The position numbers were made by a program, and so were the translations under genes. From contig NZ_JAFIBM010000001.1 in NCBI RefSeq assembly GCF_017833035.1, positions 682,001 to 746,000 on the forward strand: a DNA stretch of 64,000 nt, written 5' to 3'. Under the pieces are notes generated by a model. It saw nothing but the letters and a program-made list of their open reading frames with translations. It was not told the origin of the DNA and did not search any database. The stretch's first letter is position 1; each line of letters starts with the position of its first letter. Below are positions 1-9,254 of this stretch, piece by piece. Origin of the DNA: Frigoribacterium sp. PvP032. GTDB taxonomy: Bacteria > Actinomycetota > Actinomycetes > Actinomycetales > Microbacteriaceae.

Positions 1-653
1 CCTGGCTGGCGAGCGCGCTCGCGGGCGGCCGGGACTCGTTCCCCGAGGGCGAGGCCGGCAACGCGTTCTTCGACCTGGTGAGGGCCGCGTCGAACAGCGG
101 CTGGGCGACGGCGTTCTTCGTCGTGAACGTGCTCGCGGTGGGCATCGCCAACGCGATGGCGGCGCAGGCCGCGACCTCGCGCCTCCTGTTCTCCATGAGC
201 CGTGACAAGCAGCTGCCCGCGTTCCTGTCGAAGATCAACACCCGCAAGGTGCCGCAGGCCGCGATCCTCGTCGTCTCGGCCCTGTCGGCCGTGCTGGTGC
301 TGTTCTTCGTGGGGCAGATCAACCTGATCGCGTCGCTGGTGAACTTCGGCGCGCTGTTCGGCTTTATGCTGCTGCACGTGTCGGTCGTCGTGCACTACGT
401 CGTCAAGAAGAAGTCGCGCAACTGGCTGCTGCACCTCGTCGTGCCCGTGATCGGGTTCCTGATCATCGGGTACGTGCTGGTCAACGCGGCACCCGAGGCG
501 AAGATCGGCGGGCTGGTCTGGCTCGTGCTCGGCGCCGGGGTGTTCCTGTACTACCGCAGCCGAGGAGGCGCCGCCCCGACCCTGGGACAGGGCGCCGACG
601 ACGCCGCGGTCGCGTCGACCCCGGCCGCCGACTCCGAGCGGCACGACGCGTGA
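1..653 (+). CDS. APC-family amino acid/amine permease, C-terminal part
   Basis: This is the last 216 residues of a gene that starts outside the window. It shows the late transmembrane helices of an amino acid-polyamine-organocation permease, including the stretch AAQAATSRLLFSMSRD that is typical of the family's helix 8 region, followed by hydrophobic helices and a charged cytoplasmic tail. It would sit in the inner membrane and import an amino acid or amine. Its TGA overlaps the GTG of the amidase gene downstream by 4 bases, so the two are probably translated together and the permease may bring in the amidase substrate. The substrate itself cannot be read from this fragment. Confidence 0.85.
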   Translation, partial: WLASALAGGRDSFPEGEAGNAFFDLVRAASNSGWATAFFVVNVLAVGIANAMAAQAATSRLLFSMSRDKQLPAFLSKINTRKVPQAAILVVSALSAVLVLFFVGQINLIASLVNFGALFGFMLLHVSVVVHYVVKKKSRNWLLHLVVPVIGFLIIGYVLVNAAPEAKIGGLVWLVLGAGVFLYYRSRGGAAPTLGQGADDAAVASTPAADSERHDA

Positions 654-1603
654 GCGGCGGCGTGACCGACCAGCGCGACGGCATCGACCACTTCCTCGGC
701 AACGAGCTCGGCCGGCCCGGCTTCACCGCGGCCGTCGAGCCCGTGCTGCGGATCACGCCGGGCACCGGCGAGACGATCGGCTTCGAGACGAGCGACGCGG
801 TCTACGCCGAGCTGCACGAGCACCACGACCTGGCGCAGCTGTCGGTGCCGATCAACCCGGTCACCGGGCCGGTCTTCGTCGAGGGTGCGATGCCCGGCGA
901 CGCGCTCGCCGTGACCGTGCACGACATCCGCCTCGTCGACCACGGCTGGTCGGTCAGCCTGCCCGGCTCGGGCGCGCTGCAGCACGTGATGGGCGACGAG
1001 ATGTTCACCCGCCGCGTGCCGATCGACGCCGACGGGGTGCACGTGACGCCGCGGCACACGTTCGAGGCACGGCCGATGATCGGCTGCATGGGCACCGCGC
1101 CCGCCGAGGGCGAGAACTCGACGATCATGCCCGCGTACCCCCAGGGCGGCAACATGGACGTCACCGAGAACACCGTCGGCTCGACCGTCTACCTGCCCGT
1201 CATGGTCGAGGGTGCGTACCTCTCGATCGGCGACGTGCACGCGATCATGGCCGAGGGCGAGTCGTCGTTCGTGGCGATCGAGGCGCAGGGCACCGCGGTG
1301 GTGTCGATCGACCTCGTGAAGGGCCTCGGGCTGCGTGCCCCGCGGATCGAGACGGCCGACGACTGGATCTTCGTCGGCCTCGGCGACCCCGTGCAGGAGA
1401 GCGTCCGGCGGGGCTACGAGGACGCGTTCTCGTTCTTGGTGGACGACCACGGCTGGTCGCGGGGCGACGCCTACGCCGTGCTCAGCGCGGTCGGGCACTC
1501 CCGGCTGGGCGGGCCGACGGGGTCGGTCGCGCCGGATCCGCTGCACCCGTTCGCGGCGGTCGGCGCGGTGACGCTGCACCGCGTGCCGAAGAGCGTGCTG
1601 TAG
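650..1603 (+). CDS. Acetamidase/formamidase family protein
   Basis: A 317-residue protein matching the FmdA/AmdA acetamidase-formamidase family, which hydrolyses short amides to ammonia and the acid. Family features visible are the N-terminal beta-rich segment, MPGDALAVTVHDI near residue 85, the central GCMGTAPAEGE segment near 145, and GDVHAIMAEGE near 195, close to the usual length of about 300. The start is a GTG that overlaps the permease stop (GTGA). The pairing with an APC permease suggests uptake and use of an amide or amine as nitrogen source. Exact substrate is not predictable. Confidence 0.85.
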   Translation: MSGGVTDQRDGIDHFLGNELGRPGFTAAVEPVLRITPGTGETIGFETSDAVYAELHEHHDLAQLSVPINPVTGPVFVEGAMPGDALAVTVHDIRLVDHGWSVSLPGSGALQHVMGDEMFTRRVPIDADGVHVTPRHTFEARPMIGCMGTAPAEGENSTIMPAYPQGGNMDVTENTVGSTVYLPVMVEGAYLSIGDVHAIMAEGESSFVAIEAQGTAVVSIDLVKGLGLRAPRIETADDWIFVGLGDPVQESVRRGYEDAFSFLVDDHGWSRGDAYAVLSAVGHSRLGGPTGSVAPDPLHPFAAVGAVTLHRVPKSVL

Positions 1604-1645
1604 GGCGTCTGGCGAGCGGGCACCCGCTCGGGGGCGCCTCCTCGA

Positions 1646-1701
1646 ACCGCGTTCCGAACCATGAACCGTGTTCTATCCCGGTTCATGGTTCGGAACGCGG
1701 T
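1646..1701. terminator. Perfect 23-bp inverted repeat, bidirectional terminator candidate
   Basis: Arms at 1646-1668 and 1679-1701 are perfectly complementary over 23 bp around a 10-nt loop (tgttctatcc). It lies between the convergent amidase and lipoprotein genes, where a two-way transcription terminator is expected. No T-run follows, as is common in actinobacteria. The arms contain GAACCATGAACCG, not GC-rich like the surroundings, which is unusual for a simple terminator. Confidence 0.7.
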
Positions 1702-1716
1702 CCTTCGCGCGCTGGG

Positions 1717-2430
1717 TCAGCTCTCGAGGTGCGCGAGCATCGAGCCGATCAGGTCGTTCGTGGGCACGTTGTACTGCACGACGGCGATGTAGAGGTCACC
1801 ACGCACGAACCACGTGTGGGCCGCCTCGATCGGGTACTGCTCGACCTCGATGGGCTGCTGGCAGAGCTGGCCGCCGTGCGCCTCCTGGCAGGTCGCGCCT
1901 GCGGCGGTCACCTGATCGAGCAAGGAGGCGGCGGTCGGCTGGTCGAGACGGCCGAGGATCACGAAGATGCCCGAGACGTCTGCCTGAGGCTCCCGCCAGA
2001 CGCAGTCGAGCTCGGCGGCGGCGTCCACGATCTGGAACGGCTGAGCACCGGCCTCGGGCACGGAGGGCGTCCGCGAGCCGCGAGCGGTGCCGTCCCGCCG
2101 CAGCCAGCTCTCGGGGTTGAGCGGGATGCTGCCGAAGGTCGTCGCGTAGGTCGAGGCGTCGACGATCTGGGTGCAGTCGGTCGGGATGGTCACGAGGGGA
2201 GCGGCGACCGCCGTCTCGGTCGGCTCGGCCGTGTCCGTCGGCTCCGTGGGCTCTGCCGTCGGCGACGGGGTCGCGCCCGGCGTCGTCGTCGGCGCGGGCA
2301 CGGTGACGGTCTCGGTGGGGTCGGCGGCCACGTCGTCGCCGGCTGCCCCGCCGGCGCACCCGGTCAGCCCGATCAGCGTGGCGGCCACGAAGGCCGCGGC
2401 CCCCAGCGTCGTGCTGCGTCGTCGAGTCAT
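1717..2430 (-). CDS. Putative lipoprotein
   Basis: A 237-residue protein with a type II signal peptide: basic MTRRRS start, hydrophobic core, lipobox LTGC with the lipidated cysteine at residue 25. A Thr/Pro/Ala-rich spacer (about 35-75) would span the wall-proximal zone, followed by a globular domain of about 150 residues containing three or four cysteines (for example LDCVW and QLCQQ) that could form disulfides outside the cell. The start has a purine-rich site AGGGGAA upstream. I do not recognise the globular domain, so no function is assigned. It converges on the amidase gene. Confidence 0.75.
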   Translation of the reverse strand: MTRRRSTTLGAAAFVAATLIGLTGCAGGAAGDDVAADPTETVTVPAPTTTPGATPSPTAEPTEPTDTAEPTETAVAAPLVTIPTDCTQIVDASTYATTFGSIPLNPESWLRRDGTARGSRTPSVPEAGAQPFQIVDAAAELDCVWREPQADVSGIFVILGRLDQPTAASLLDQVTAAGATCQEAHGGQLCQQPIEVEQYPIEAAHTWFVRGDLYIAVVQYNVPTNDLIGSMLAHLES

Positions 2431-2599
2431 GTCGTTCCCCTGCCTGCCGTGCGCCCGTCGGTGCGGGCGCCTGCGCTCACGGTACCGAGCACGAGGAGGC
2501 GGTCGATCGTCCCCGAGGATGACATCCGCCCCGGTCCGATCACGATCAGGTCACGCCGCACGCCGCACGCCTCGCGATGCCGGGACAGCCCGGTTCGCC

Positions 2600-3757
2600 C
2601 TAGGCCAGCTCGACGAACAGCGCCGAGACGAACTCGGTGCGCTCGACCATCCCGCCGAGGCTGATCCACTCGTGGCGGGCGTGCGCCCCGCCGCCGACCC
2701 CGCCGACCCCGTCGAGCACCGCACAGCCGAGCGCCGCGGCGAAGTTGCCGTCGCTGGCGCCGCCGACCGAGACCTCGCGCAGCTCGAAGCCGAGCGAGTC
2801 GGCCACGGCCGCGGCGCGTCCGTAGAGCGCGGCCGTCGCCTCCGTGCGCTCCATCGGCGGGCGGTTCCAGCCGCCGGTGACCTCGACGCGGGCGACCGGG
2901 TCGTGCGGCGCGAGGGCCGCGAAGACCGCCTCGACCCGGGCCGCCTCGTCGGCGGAGGTGACCCGCACGTCGACCGAGGCCCTGGCGTGGCCGGCTCGGA
3001 CGTTGGTGCGGGTGCCGCCCTGCACGATGCCGACGTTGAGCGAGGTGCCGGCGTCGATGTCGGCCGCGCCGTGCAGCTGCAGGATGATCCGGGCCATCTC
3101 GTCGACGGCGCTCGCCCCCGAGCGCGGGTGCAGCCCCGCGTGCACCTCGACGCCGAACGTCTCGACCTCGAAGATGCCCACGCCCTTGCGGGCGGTCTTG
3201 ACGGCGCCCTCCGCAGCGGACTCGAAGACGAGCACCGCGCCTCCTCGGGAGACCTCGGCCTCGATGGCGGTGCGCGACGCGAGGCTGCCGATCTCCTCGT
3301 CGCCGTTGAGCAGCAGTCGGACGCCCGGCCGGGGCAGCCCCAGGGCGTCGGAGGCGGCGATCGCGTGCCCCAGCTGGATCAGCCCCGACTTCATGTCGAA
3401 GACGCCAGGCCCGGTCATGTGGTCGCCGTCGATCGTGACGGGCCAGTCGGCCAGCGTGCCCTCTGACCAGACGGTGTCGTAGTGGCAGAGCGCCGAGACC
3501 CACTCGGTCGACCCGGTGGGCGACGGGTACTCGAGGGTGACGGTGTCGCCGTAGCCCTCGACGACGTGCACGCGTCGCTCGGCGGGCGGCCCGACGGTGC
3601 GGCCGAGCCAGTGCTCGATCCAGTCGAGGCCGCGGGCGAGCAGGTCGACGTCGTCGGAGGGCGTCTCGAGCGACGCGTAGGTGACCAGGTCGGCGACCAT
3701 CGCCTCGCGCCGCTGCTCGATGCGCTCGCGCAGGGCGGTGATGTCGAGGTCTGTCAC
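2600..3757 (-). CDS. M20 family metallopeptidase
   Basis: A 385-residue zinc peptidase/deacylase of the M20 (ArgE/DapE/CPG2) family, cytoplasmic. Visible metal and catalytic motifs are CHYDTVW near residue 90 (first His and Asp), MTGPGVFDMKSG (bridging Asp region), NGDEEIGS with the catalytic Glu pair, and a late GGASDGN segment. The closest relatives by layout are glutamate carboxypeptidase (CPG2)-like enzymes that cut N-acylated or C-terminal glutamate bonds, but the substrate is inferred only. The GTG start was chosen because GGAGG lies 7 nt upstream; the longer reading upstream has no such site. Confidence 0.9.
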   Translation of the reverse strand: MTDLDITALRERIEQRREAMVADLVTYASLETPSDDVDLLARGLDWIEHWLGRTVGPPAERRVHVVEGYGDTVTLEYPSPTGSTEWVSALCHYDTVWSEGTLADWPVTIDGDHMTGPGVFDMKSGLIQLGHAIAASDALGLPRPGVRLLLNGDEEIGSLASRTAIEAEVSRGGAVLVFESAAEGAVKTARKGVGIFEVETFGVEVHAGLHPRSGASAVDEMARIILQLHGAADIDAGTSLNVGIVQGGTRTNVRAGHARASVDVRVTSADEAARVEAVFAALAPHDPVARVEVTGGWNRPPMERTEATAALYGRAAAVADSLGFELREVSVGGASDGNFAAALGCAVLDGVGGVGGGAHARHEWISLGGMVERTEFVSALFVELA

Positions 3758-3954
3758 GGGGGTGCCTCCGGGGGAGTGGCGGCGCGGACGCCGACGTCGC
3801 TCGCCAGGAGGACGCACCCCCAGGGTAGGAGGCGCGGGTCGTGACCGCCCGCCGGTCCGGACCACCTGGGGGCGGCGCGGGCCCGCGTGGCCGCTGTGGA
3901 GGAGCGGCCAGCGGCCGTCTGCGGGGCTCGGCGACCGCCTCCTGCGGGCACGGG

Positions 3955-4563
3955 TCAGGGCGCGGGCTCGCCCGCTGCCGGAGGCTGCAGGACGACCTGC
4001 TCTGCCCCCTCGCGGTCGAGCGTGCCGGGGAAGTTGAAGCGGCCGAACGCGCCCGTGGGGTCGTGCGGGCTGACTGGCCGGGCGATCTGCGAACCACGGA
4101 TCACGGCGAGCAACAGCTCGCGCCGGTCGTCGTCGAGGACGGGCTCGGCGCGGTCGCGCAGCAGCACGGACGCCTTGCGTCCCTTCTTCTGACCGAACCT
4201 CAGCAGCAGCCCCAACGCGTCGTCCCTCGACAGGGGGAGCAGCTCGGCCGAGTCGACCTGCTCGAAGGCGAGCACCTTCCCGCGGATCCGGAGGCGCCTC
4301 CCCACGACGTCCACCGCGAAGGGCCGTGAGAGGCGCAGCACGACGTTCCAGGTGATCGCGGCCGCCGTGCTCCAGCCGACGAACCAGATCGGCACCGTGA
4401 TCAGGCCCCAGGTCTGGAACGGCGACTCGCCCGACTTCGAGAAGAAGGCGCTCGCCGTGCCGACGAGCACCATGATCGGCAGGACGGTCCGCATGAGCCG
4501 GAGGAACGCTCGCTGCTTCGGGGCGTCGGTGAACTCGACCCAGGTGCCGGCGTCGTCGGACAT
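3955..4563 (-). CDS. Membrane protein with two N-terminal helices and a PH/YcxB-like region
   Basis: A 202-residue protein of unknown function. Two hydrophobic helices (about residues 28-45 and 55-75) are followed by a soluble region beginning RPFAVDVVGRRLRIRGKVL, resembling bacterial PH-like (YcxB/YdbT-type) membrane proteins in which a beta-barrel sits on the cytoplasmic face; this resemblance is weak. The ATG is preceded by TACCCT at 4571-4576 with 7 nt between, so the mRNA is probably leaderless. It lies upstream of the M20 peptidase gene with about 200 bp between them and may not be co-transcribed. Confidence 0.65.
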   Translation of the reverse strand: MSDDAGTWVEFTDAPKQRAFLRLMRTVLPIMVLVGTASAFFSKSGESPFQTWGLITVPIWFVGWSTAAAITWNVVLRLSRPFAVDVVGRRLRIRGKVLAFEQVDSAELLPLSRDDALGLLLRFGQKKGRKASVLLRDRAEPVLDDDRRELLLAVIRGSQIARPVSPHDPTGAFGRFNFPGTLDREGAEQVVLQPPAAGEPAP

Positions 4564-4721
4564 GCGCTCGAGGGTACGGGAACGGTGCCGGGCCGGTCCG
4601 GATCCCCGAGTCGCCGACCTGGCGGTGCCGGCTGTCCCAGCGGTGTCGGAGGCCGCCGATACAGTGACGGCGATCTGACGACGGCCGTGACGACCACACC
4701 GACCACGACGAGAGGGCGACC

Positions 4722-5951
4722 GTGCGCATCCTGCACACCAGCGACTGGCACCTCGGGCGCACCCTGCACGGGGTCGACCTGCTCGAGCACCAGGCCGCGT
4801 TCGTCGACCACCTCGTCGAGCTCGTCACGGAGCGCGACGTCGACGTCGTCGTGGTGGCGGGCGACGTGTACGACCGGGCCGTGCCCTCGGTGCCGAGCGT
4901 CCGCCTCCTCGGCTCGGCCCTGCGGCGCCTGAGCGAGCACGCGGTCGTCGTCGTCACGCCCGGCAACCACGACAGCGCCGTGCGGCTCGGCTTCGCGGCC
5001 GAGCTGATGCGGCCGGGGCTGCACGTGCTCGCGTCGGTCGAGGCCCTCGACCAGCCCGTCGTCGTCGCCGACGAGCACGGGCCGGTCGCGTTCTACGGGC
5101 TGCCGTACCTGGATCCGGACACGGTGCGGCACACGCTCGCGCCGAGTGTCGACGCAAGCGCCGACGCAGGTGCCGCCGCCAGCTCAGGCACCGACGCGGG
5201 CCCCGCAGCCGAGCGCCTGCCCCTGCCGCGGTCGCACGAGGCCGTCGTCGCCGCCGCGATGGACAGGGTGCGTGCCGATCTGGCCTCGCGCCCCGGCACC
5301 CGCTCGGTCGTCGTCGCGCACGCGTTCGTCAGCGGCGGCGAGGCCAGCGAGAGCGAGCGCGACATCCGGGTCGGCGGGGTCGACTCCGTGCCCTCGGCGG
5401 TGCTCGACGGCGTCGACTACGTCGCGCTCGGCCACCTGCACGGCGCACAGCGCATCGGCGCCTCTCGCGGCGAGCGACCCGTCATCCGGTACTCGGGCTC
5501 GCCCGTGGCCTTCTCGTTCGGCGAGCTCGGGCACGTCAAGTCGACCGCGCTCGTCGACCTCGACGGCGCGGGAGGCGTGACCGTCGAGCTCGTCCCTGCT
5601 CCCGTCCCGCGAAGGCTGGCTGAGGTGACCGACACGCTCGATCACCTGCTCGACGGTCGGCACGACGGCCTGCGCGACGCGTGGCTGCGTGTGCACGTGA
5701 CCGACCCGGTGCACCCCGAGCGGCTGTACAGCCGGGTGAAGGCGCACTTCCCGCACGCGCTCGTCGTGCTGCACGAGCCCGTCGGCGCCGTCGACGCCCC
5801 GACGCTGCGCCTCGTGACCGCCGAGACCGACCCGCTCGAGGTGGCCGCCGACTTCGTCGCCTTCGCGTCGGGCGCCGTCGTGACCGACGCCGAGCTCGCG
5901 GCCGTGCGGGACGCCTACGAGTCCGCCCGCAGCGCCGAGGAGTCCGCGTGA
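4722..5951 (+). CDS. sbcD: Exonuclease subunit SbcD
   Basis: A 409-residue Mre11-type metallophosphoesterase, nuclease subunit of the SbcCD complex that trims hairpins, blocked ends and palindromes. Mn-binding motifs are in order: SDWH (residues 7-10), AGDVYD (46-51), GNHD (81-84), then AHAFVSGG and ALGHLHG in the middle third. An Ala/Ser-rich insertion (about residues 140-165) separates the phosphodiesterase core from the capping region. The GTG start has GAGAGGG a few bases upstream. The stop overlaps the GTG of sbcC by 4 bases, so both subunits are made together. Relevant to this window, which is rich in long palindromes. Confidence 0.95.
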   Translation: MRILHTSDWHLGRTLHGVDLLEHQAAFVDHLVELVTERDVDVVVVAGDVYDRAVPSVPSVRLLGSALRRLSEHAVVVVTPGNHDSAVRLGFAAELMRPGLHVLASVEALDQPVVVADEHGPVAFYGLPYLDPDTVRHTLAPSVDASADAGAAASSGTDAGPAAERLPLPRSHEAVVAAAMDRVRADLASRPGTRSVVVAHAFVSGGEASESERDIRVGGVDSVPSAVLDGVDYVALGHLHGAQRIGASRGERPVIRYSGSPVAFSFGELGHVKSTALVDLDGAGGVTVELVPAPVPRRLAEVTDTLDHLLDGRHDGLRDAWLRVHVTDPVHPERLYSRVKAHFPHALVVLHEPVGAVDAPTLRLVTAETDPLEVAADFVAFASGAVVTDAELAAVRDAYESARSAEESA

Positions 5952-8900
5952 ACCTGCACCGCCTCACCCTCCGCGCCATCGGCCCGTACGCAGGCGAGCA
6001 CACGGTCGACTTCGCCGAGCTGGGCGCGTCGGGCACGTTCCTGCTCGAGGGGCCGACCGGCGCCGGCAAGTCCACGGTCATCGACGCGATCGTCTTCGCC
6101 CTCTACGGGTCGCTCGCCGGCGAGGGCGCGAGCCGCGACCGGCTGCGCAGCCACCACGCCGCCCCCGAGGTCGAGCCCTTCGTCGAGCTCGTCTTCGAGA
6201 CCGCCGCGGGCATCCACCGGGTGCGGCGCACCCCGGCCTGGCGCCGGCCGAAGAAGACCGGTACGGGCACGACCCCGGCGAACGCCACGGCGACCCTCGT
6301 CCGCCTGACGTCTCCCGACGCGACCGCGGGCGAGCCGGTCTCGACCAGCACGCAGGAGGTCGGCGGCGAGATCGGGCGCATCCTCGGCCTGACGCGCCAG
6401 CAGTTCGTGCAGACCGTCGTGCTGCCCCAGGGCGAGTTCGCGGCGTTCCTCCGCTCGACCGGCGAAGAACGCCGCACGATGTTGCAGTCGCTCTTCGGCA
6501 CTGAGATCTACGAGGCGACGACGGCGCAGCTCGTCGAGGCCCGACGCTCGGCGAACACCGAGGTGGCCGCAGCCGACCACGCCGTCGAGCTCGGCTGGGC
6601 GCGGCTGCGCGAGGCCGCCGGCGTCGGCAGCGACGACGAGCTCGCCGGTTCCGCGGCCCAGGGCGACGGGACGTCCGCCGACGCCCAGGCCGACTCCGGC
6701 CCCGATGCCGACACGGACACCGACACCGACACCGACACCGACATCGACACAGGCGCAGCGACCGTCGGCGTCCGCGACCTCGCGGAGCGGCTCGATGCCG
6801 GGCCCGACTCCGACCCGGACGCGGTCGTCGCCGATCTCGCGGCCGCGGCCGCCACGGCGCAGGCCGGACGTGACGTGCGAGCGGCCCGTCGCGACGAGCT
6901 GAGGGCGACCCTCGAGGCTCGGCGTCGGCTCCGCGCGGCCCTCGACCGCCGGGCGTCGCTGCTCGTCCGGGCAGCCGAGCTCGAGGCCGCCGAGCCGGCC
7001 GCCCGTGAGGTACGCGACGACCTCGACGCCGCGGCTCGTGCGGACCTGGTCACGGGGGCAGCCCGAGGTGCAGCCCGAGCCGAGGAGGCGGTCCGCGCGA
7101 CCGCGGACGAGCTCGCCCTGGCGGCGCGCTCGGCTCCCGCAGCCGGGGTCGCCGCCGCCGAGCTCGACGAACCCGAGCTCGACGAACCCGACCTCGACGC
7201 CGCCAGGCTGGCCGCCGAGCGTGACCGCCTCCGGTCCGAGCTGGCCGTGCTCGCCGAGACGGCCAAGGTCGAGGCGGGACTGCCTGCTCGACGAGCTGCC
7301 GTCGAGTCCACGCGAGCGCGCCTGTCGGCCCTCGACGCATCCCGCGAGGAGGCCGACGCCGAGCTCGCCGGCCGGCCCGCGGCTCGCGAGGCGCTCGTCG
7401 TCGAGCGAGACGAGGCGGCCCGCCGGGCCGGCGGCCGCTCCGCCGCCGAGCAGGCGCTCGCCGCCGCCGAGCAGCGGGTGACCGCCCTGGAGCGCGTCCG
7501 CGTCCTCGACCGGGACGCCGAGCAGGCGGCCGCCGTGCTGGTGTCCGCCAGCCGTGACGCGGTCTCGGCCGTCGAGGCCGAGTCCGCCCTCCGCCTCCGC
7601 CAGGTAGCGGGGATCGCGGGTCAGCTCGCGACGACCCTCGCCTCAGGCGAGCCCTGCCCGGTCTGCGGCTCCGTCGAGCACCCCGCACCGGCCGCCCTCA
7701 CCGACGAGCACCCGAGCGACGACGACGTCGACCGCGCCGCCGCCGGCGCCCGCTCTGCGCAGGACGCGCAGCGCCGTGCTGCCGGGCTCGCCTCCGCGGC
7801 CGAGGCCCGACGCGACGACGCGCGCGCCGCCCTCGGCGACCTCGAGGCCGACTCGGCCGGCGCGGCCGTCGACCTCGCCCGGCTCGCCCTGCGCGACGCC
7901 GTCGAGGCCGAGCAGCTCCTCATCGCGGCCGAGCGCGCGCTCGCCGCGTTCGACGCCGACACCGAGCGGCGTCGCTCCGCGCTCGCCTCGGTCCTGACCG
8001 AGCACGCGACCCTGGCCGAGCGCCTCGTCGGCGAACAGCGTCGGGTCGACGACGACGCGGCCGTGGTCGAGGCCGCGCTGGCGGGGGCAGGCGAGTCCGT
8101 CGCCGGCATCGTCGCCGAGCGTCGGGCCAGGGCCGAGGCCGTCGAGCGCCTCCTGCGGGCTGTCGACGCCCACGAGACCGCGGTCGACGCGAGGGTGCAG
8201 CGCACGGCCGAGCTGGACGCGGCGCTGGCCGAGTCGGGCTTCGACGACGCGTCCGCCGCGGCGCGAGCTGTGCTGCCGACGCCCGAGCGGGACGCCCTGC
8301 GCGCCCGGGTCGGACGGCACGAGGCCGACCTCGCCGTCGTCGCCTCCGGCCTGGCCGAGGCCGAGGTCGCGAGCCTGTCAGGCGACGAGGAGGTCGACGT
8401 CGATAGCTCCGTCGAGGCGCTGGCCGAGGCCGAGGTCGCCCTCGGCGCGGCATCCGAGCTGGCCACCCGACGTGCCGCCAGGGCGACCGCGTCGGCGGCG
8501 GCCCTCGACGACCTCCGGCGTGCCCAGCGGGCAGGGGCCGAGGTCGCGGACGAGGCCAGGGCAGTCGTGCGCATGGCCGACCTGGCCAGCGCCACCGGCT
8601 CGGTCAACGTCAAGGGCGTGACGCTCGGCACCTACGTGCTGCTGCGGCGGTTCGACGACGTCGTCGCCGCGGCCAACGCCCGGCTCGGCGTCATGTCGAG
8701 CGGACGGTACGCGCTGGAGGCGTCCGACGAGCGCGAGCAGCGGTCACGATCGCGTCGGGTGGGCCTCGCCCTCGCCATCCGCGACCACGCGACGGACACG
8801 ACGCGCGACCCCGCGAGCTTCTCGGGCGGCGAGACCTTCTACGCGTCGCTCAGCCTGGCGCTGGGGCTCGCCGACGTCGTCCAGGCCGAGGCAGGCGGGC

Positions 8901-9118
8901 TCGAGCTCGGCACCCTGTTCGTCGACGAGGGCTTCGGGTCGCTCGACCCCGAGACCCTCGACGCGGTGATGACCGAGCTCGGGCGGCTCTCCGACACGGG
9001 GCGCGTGATCGGCATCGTCAGCCACGTCGACGAGCTCAAGCAGCGCATCGCCGATCGCATCGAGGTGCGCCGCCAGCCTGACGGCTCGTCCGTGCTGCGC
9101 ACGACCGTCGGTTCCTGA
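5948..9118 (+). CDS. sbcC: Exonuclease subunit SbcC (SMC-like ATPase)
   Basis: A 1056-residue Rad50-type ATPase that powers and positions SbcD. Walker A GPTGAGKST is at 35-43, the zinc-hook CPVC at 570-573 in the middle of two long Ala/Glu/Arg-rich coiled coils, the ABC signature SFSGGE at about 957-962 and Walker B LFVDEG near 990. The GTG start overlaps sbcD (GTGA). An unusual feature is an acidic Asp-Thr repeat at about residues 250-268 encoded by a run of GACACC hexamers, which looks like a slipped microsatellite inserted in the first coiled coil. Confidence 0.95.
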   Translation: MNLHRLTLRAIGPYAGEHTVDFAELGASGTFLLEGPTGAGKSTVIDAIVFALYGSLAGEGASRDRLRSHHAAPEVEPFVELVFETAAGIHRVRRTPAWRRPKKTGTGTTPANATATLVRLTSPDATAGEPVSTSTQEVGGEIGRILGLTRQQFVQTVVLPQGEFAAFLRSTGEERRTMLQSLFGTEIYEATTAQLVEARRSANTEVAAADHAVELGWARLREAAGVGSDDELAGSAAQGDGTSADAQADSGPDADTDTDTDTDTDIDTGAATVGVRDLAERLDAGPDSDPDAVVADLAAAAATAQAGRDVRAARRDELRATLEARRRLRAALDRRASLLVRAAELEAAEPAAREVRDDLDAAARADLVTGAARGAARAEEAVRATADELALAARSAPAAGVAAAELDEPELDEPDLDAARLAAERDRLRSELAVLAETAKVEAGLPARRAAVESTRARLSALDASREEADAELAGRPAAREALVVERDEAARRAGGRSAAEQALAAAEQRVTALERVRVLDRDAEQAAAVLVSASRDAVSAVEAESALRLRQVAGIAGQLATTLASGEPCPVCGSVEHPAPAALTDEHPSDDDVDRAAAGARSAQDAQRRAAGLASAAEARRDDARAALGDLEADSAGAAVDLARLALRDAVEAEQLLIAAERALAAFDADTERRRSALASVLTEHATLAERLVGEQRRVDDDAAVVEAALAGAGESVAGIVAERRARAEAVERLLRAVDAHETAVDARVQRTAELDAALAESGFDDASAAARAVLPTPERDALRARVGRHEADLAVVASGLAEAEVASLSGDEEVDVDSSVEALAEAEVALGAASELATRRAARATASAAALDDLRRAQRAGAEVADEARAVVRMADLASATGSVNVKGVTLGTYVLLRRFDDVVAAANARLGVMSSGRYALEASDEREQRSRSRRVGLALAIRDHATDTTRDPASFSGGETFYASLSLALGLADVVQAEAGGLELGTLFVDEGFGSLDPETLDAVMTELGRLSDTGRVIGIVSHVDELKQRIADRIEVRRQPDGSSVLRTTVGS
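6703..6750 (+). repeat. GACACC hexamer array inside sbcC
   Basis: About eight consecutive six-base units of the form (G/A)ACACCG encode alternating Asp-Thr in frame. The unit matches the array downstream of tRNA-Ser at 60787-60822, including the shared context gatgccgacac. Length variation here would stay in frame only in steps of one unit, which is exactly two codons. Confidence 0.8.
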
Positions 9119-9166
9119 GGGTCACCGTGCCCACGGCCCCCCCTCGCTCCGCACCGGGCACACGCG

Positions 9167-9228
9167 GACGGGCGGGTCCGTCGCGACCGGGCGCTCGTGA
9201 GCGCCCGCCCGGGACGAACCCGCCCGTC
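9167..9228. terminator. Nested inverted repeat between convergent sbcC and DUF6458 gene
   Basis: Outer arms 9167-9182 and 9213-9228 pair at 15 of 16 positions; an inner hairpin (9188-9207) is also self-complementary (8-bp arms around cgtg). The element sits between two convergent stops, fitting a two-way terminator. The outer arms contain GGCGGGT/ACCCGCC and so resemble the inverted repeats at 28339-28400 and 42464-42533. Confidence 0.65.
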
Positions 9229-9254
9229 AGGAGGGTGCGTGTCGGCAGGTCCGG

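Noticed and set aside
7050-7688. Antisense frame rich in Arg/Pro over sbcC
   Set aside because: Composition is that of a shadow frame and it conflicts with the coiled-coil and zinc-hook coding of sbcC.
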